Positions 63,231-64,000 of a stretch of 64,000 nucleotides of DNA are shown here, one piece after another. The DNA comes from Chloroflexota bacterium (GTDB taxonomy: Bacteria > Chloroflexota > Dehalococcoidia > Lucifugimonadales > UBA2985): assembly GCA_028877205.1 (NCBI GenBank), contig JAPPHY010000009.1, positions 54,357-118,356 of the forward strand. Reading direction: 5' to 3'. Below the pieces are notes generated by a model, which saw only the letters and a program-made list of their open reading frames with translations, had not been told where the DNA came from and searched no databases. Both the position numbers and the translations under genes were made by a program. Position 1 is the first letter of the stretch. Each line of letters starts with the position of its first letter.

Positions 63231-64000
63231 CTACTCAGCCAACCAGACCCTGTCGTGAAGCCTCTGCTGCGAGTAGGTGCCCAGGTTGTAGTACCGGACT
63301 CCCTTCGCCTCTACCCGGTTCGGCCACGCCACGTTCATGATGCCCAGCGGCGTATGAACGGCCGACTCGTAGAGGTACAGCTCCAGTTCCCTGGCTATCT
63401 CCTCGCCCCTCTCCCTGTCCAAGGTCACGTCCAGCTCTTCGATCAGGGCGTCCAGCCTGGCCCACTCCTCTGCAGGAATCGGGCCCGTGCCGGTCCATCC
63501 GGGATCGTCACGGCACAGCTCTCGGCCCTGCCACACGCTGTGGATCTTCAGGAACCCGTCAATGGCGTGCTGGATGTAAGACTGTCCGTAGGTGGGGCTT
63601 GCCTCAGCCCTTAGCGTGTACTGGCAGTCCGTCTGGATGTTGCCATAGGTGTCGACGTACTGCACGTCGAACTCCCAGTTCAGGTTCTTCTTGAAGAAGT
63701 CTATGCCCCACAGGCTGACCTCACGTCGGCTCAGCAGCTGAATGACGTACTGGTCCGTCCTCGGCCGGTTGCCCGGGCCGAACGCTTCGTCAAGCAGTCG
63801 ATTCGCCTCAGCTATGTCGGCGTCCTTGGTAGCCGGGTTCATGCCGGGAAACGTCTGGAACTCCTCTATCGGGATGCCCCAGCCGGCGTCCGAGTGCAGC
63901 ACCAGGTACGGGTCGCCCATGTTCACTTCGCCGACTGTGGTGAATCTCAGCCAGTCCTCGCGGTCGAGAGCCAGCTGCACTGCATGCCTGACGTTCCAGT
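63231..64000 (-). CDS. second ABC substrate-binding protein (N-terminal part beyond window)
   Basis: The frame is open to the window edge and ends at 63231; about 256 codons are seen. It matches the C-terminal third of the 60997-62997 protein throughout, including a run of about 40 identical residues from NPATKDADI to QLLSRRE, then QYVDTYGNI and the end YYNLGTYSQQRLHDRVW. Between them the sequences diverge and many third codon positions differ, so the copies are old paralogues under constraint. It ends at its own terminator. Confidence 0.9.
   Translation of the reverse strand, partial: WNVRHAVQLALDREDWLRFTTVGEVNMGDPYLVLHSDAGWGIPIEEFQTFPGMNPATKDADIAEANRLLDEAFGPGNRPRTDQYVIQLLSRREVSLWGIDFFKKNLNWEFDVQYVDTYGNIQTDCQYTLRAEASPTYGQSYIQHAIDGFLKIHSVWQGRELCRDDPGWTGTGPIPAEEWARLDALIEELDVTLDRERGEEIARELELYLYESAVHTPLGIMNVAWPNRVEAKGVRYYNLGTYSQQRLHDRVWLAE

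Overview
The window is a densely coded, GC-rich bacterial chromosome segment of about 60 protein genes, one tRNA, one TPP riboswitch and several structured leaders. I see no phage, transposase, CRISPR array or plasmid functions, so it is core genome rather than an island. The best guess is a Chloroflexota bacterium, probably Dehalococcoidia/SAR202-like. The basis is a very long YYY-motif (DUF2298) membrane protein of the Chloroflexi/Archaea type, a lipoprotein with a Thr/Pro-Glu-Pro-Thr linker typical of Chloroflexi solute-binding proteins, and a DUF6159 membrane protein. Aconitase, NAD-dependent formate dehydrogenase, glycolytic enzymes and peptide/oligopeptide uptake suggest a heterotroph. 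The taxon is inference. Layout: 1-5 kb carries an in-frame LspA-RluD fusion (cut by the window edge), formate dehydrogenase, RimI, a TauE-type exporter and a cyclophilin. 5-11.6 kb carries aconitase, a retropepsin-like protease, a small Cys/His protein, then enolase and GAPDH. 11.8-16.9 kb carries the 1491-residue GT-C/YYY protein and two small envelope proteins. 17-21.6 kb (minus) is a Trk potassium-uptake cluster with three TrkA-like proteins, a universal stress protein and pheA. 21.7-25.3 kb carries a DUF6159 protein, a NIPSNAP protein and ruvCAB. 25.4-32.8 kb carries a methyltransferase, prmC, prfA, mfd and a HAD hydrolase. 32.9-34.3 kb carries a BrnT/BrnA toxin-antitoxin pair and a ComF protein. 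34.4-37.3 kb carries glyA behind a structured leader, then rpsF-ssb-rpsR. 37.4-45 kb carries a parvulin, hom-thrC and an envelope/glycan group. 45-49.6 kb (minus) is a thiamin operon (thiG-thiE-small protein-thiS-thiO) behind a TPP riboswitch, followed by ilvE. 49.7-58.6 kb carries a small zinc-ribbon protein, recF, tRNA-Thr, rarA, a phosphotriesterase-like hydrolase, an M20 amidohydrolase, a class V aminotransferase and ComM. 58.7-64 kb is a family-5 ABC importer with two paralogous binding proteins. Most striking points: (i) prfA, encoding the factor that reads UAG, is interrupted in frame by one UAG overlapping a perfect AGGAGG, with both halves otherwise intact; (ii) glyA has a consensus promoter and a compact three-hairpin leader of about 140 nt that I cannot match to a known riboswitch; (iii) LspA and RluD are one polypeptide; (iv) rpsF has only a TTG start, overlapped by the stop of a seven-codon leader ORF with its own SD; (v) a PAP2-family protein lacks both catalytic histidines; (vi) three promoters place the -10 box 8-9 nt before the start codon, implying leaderless mRNAs.
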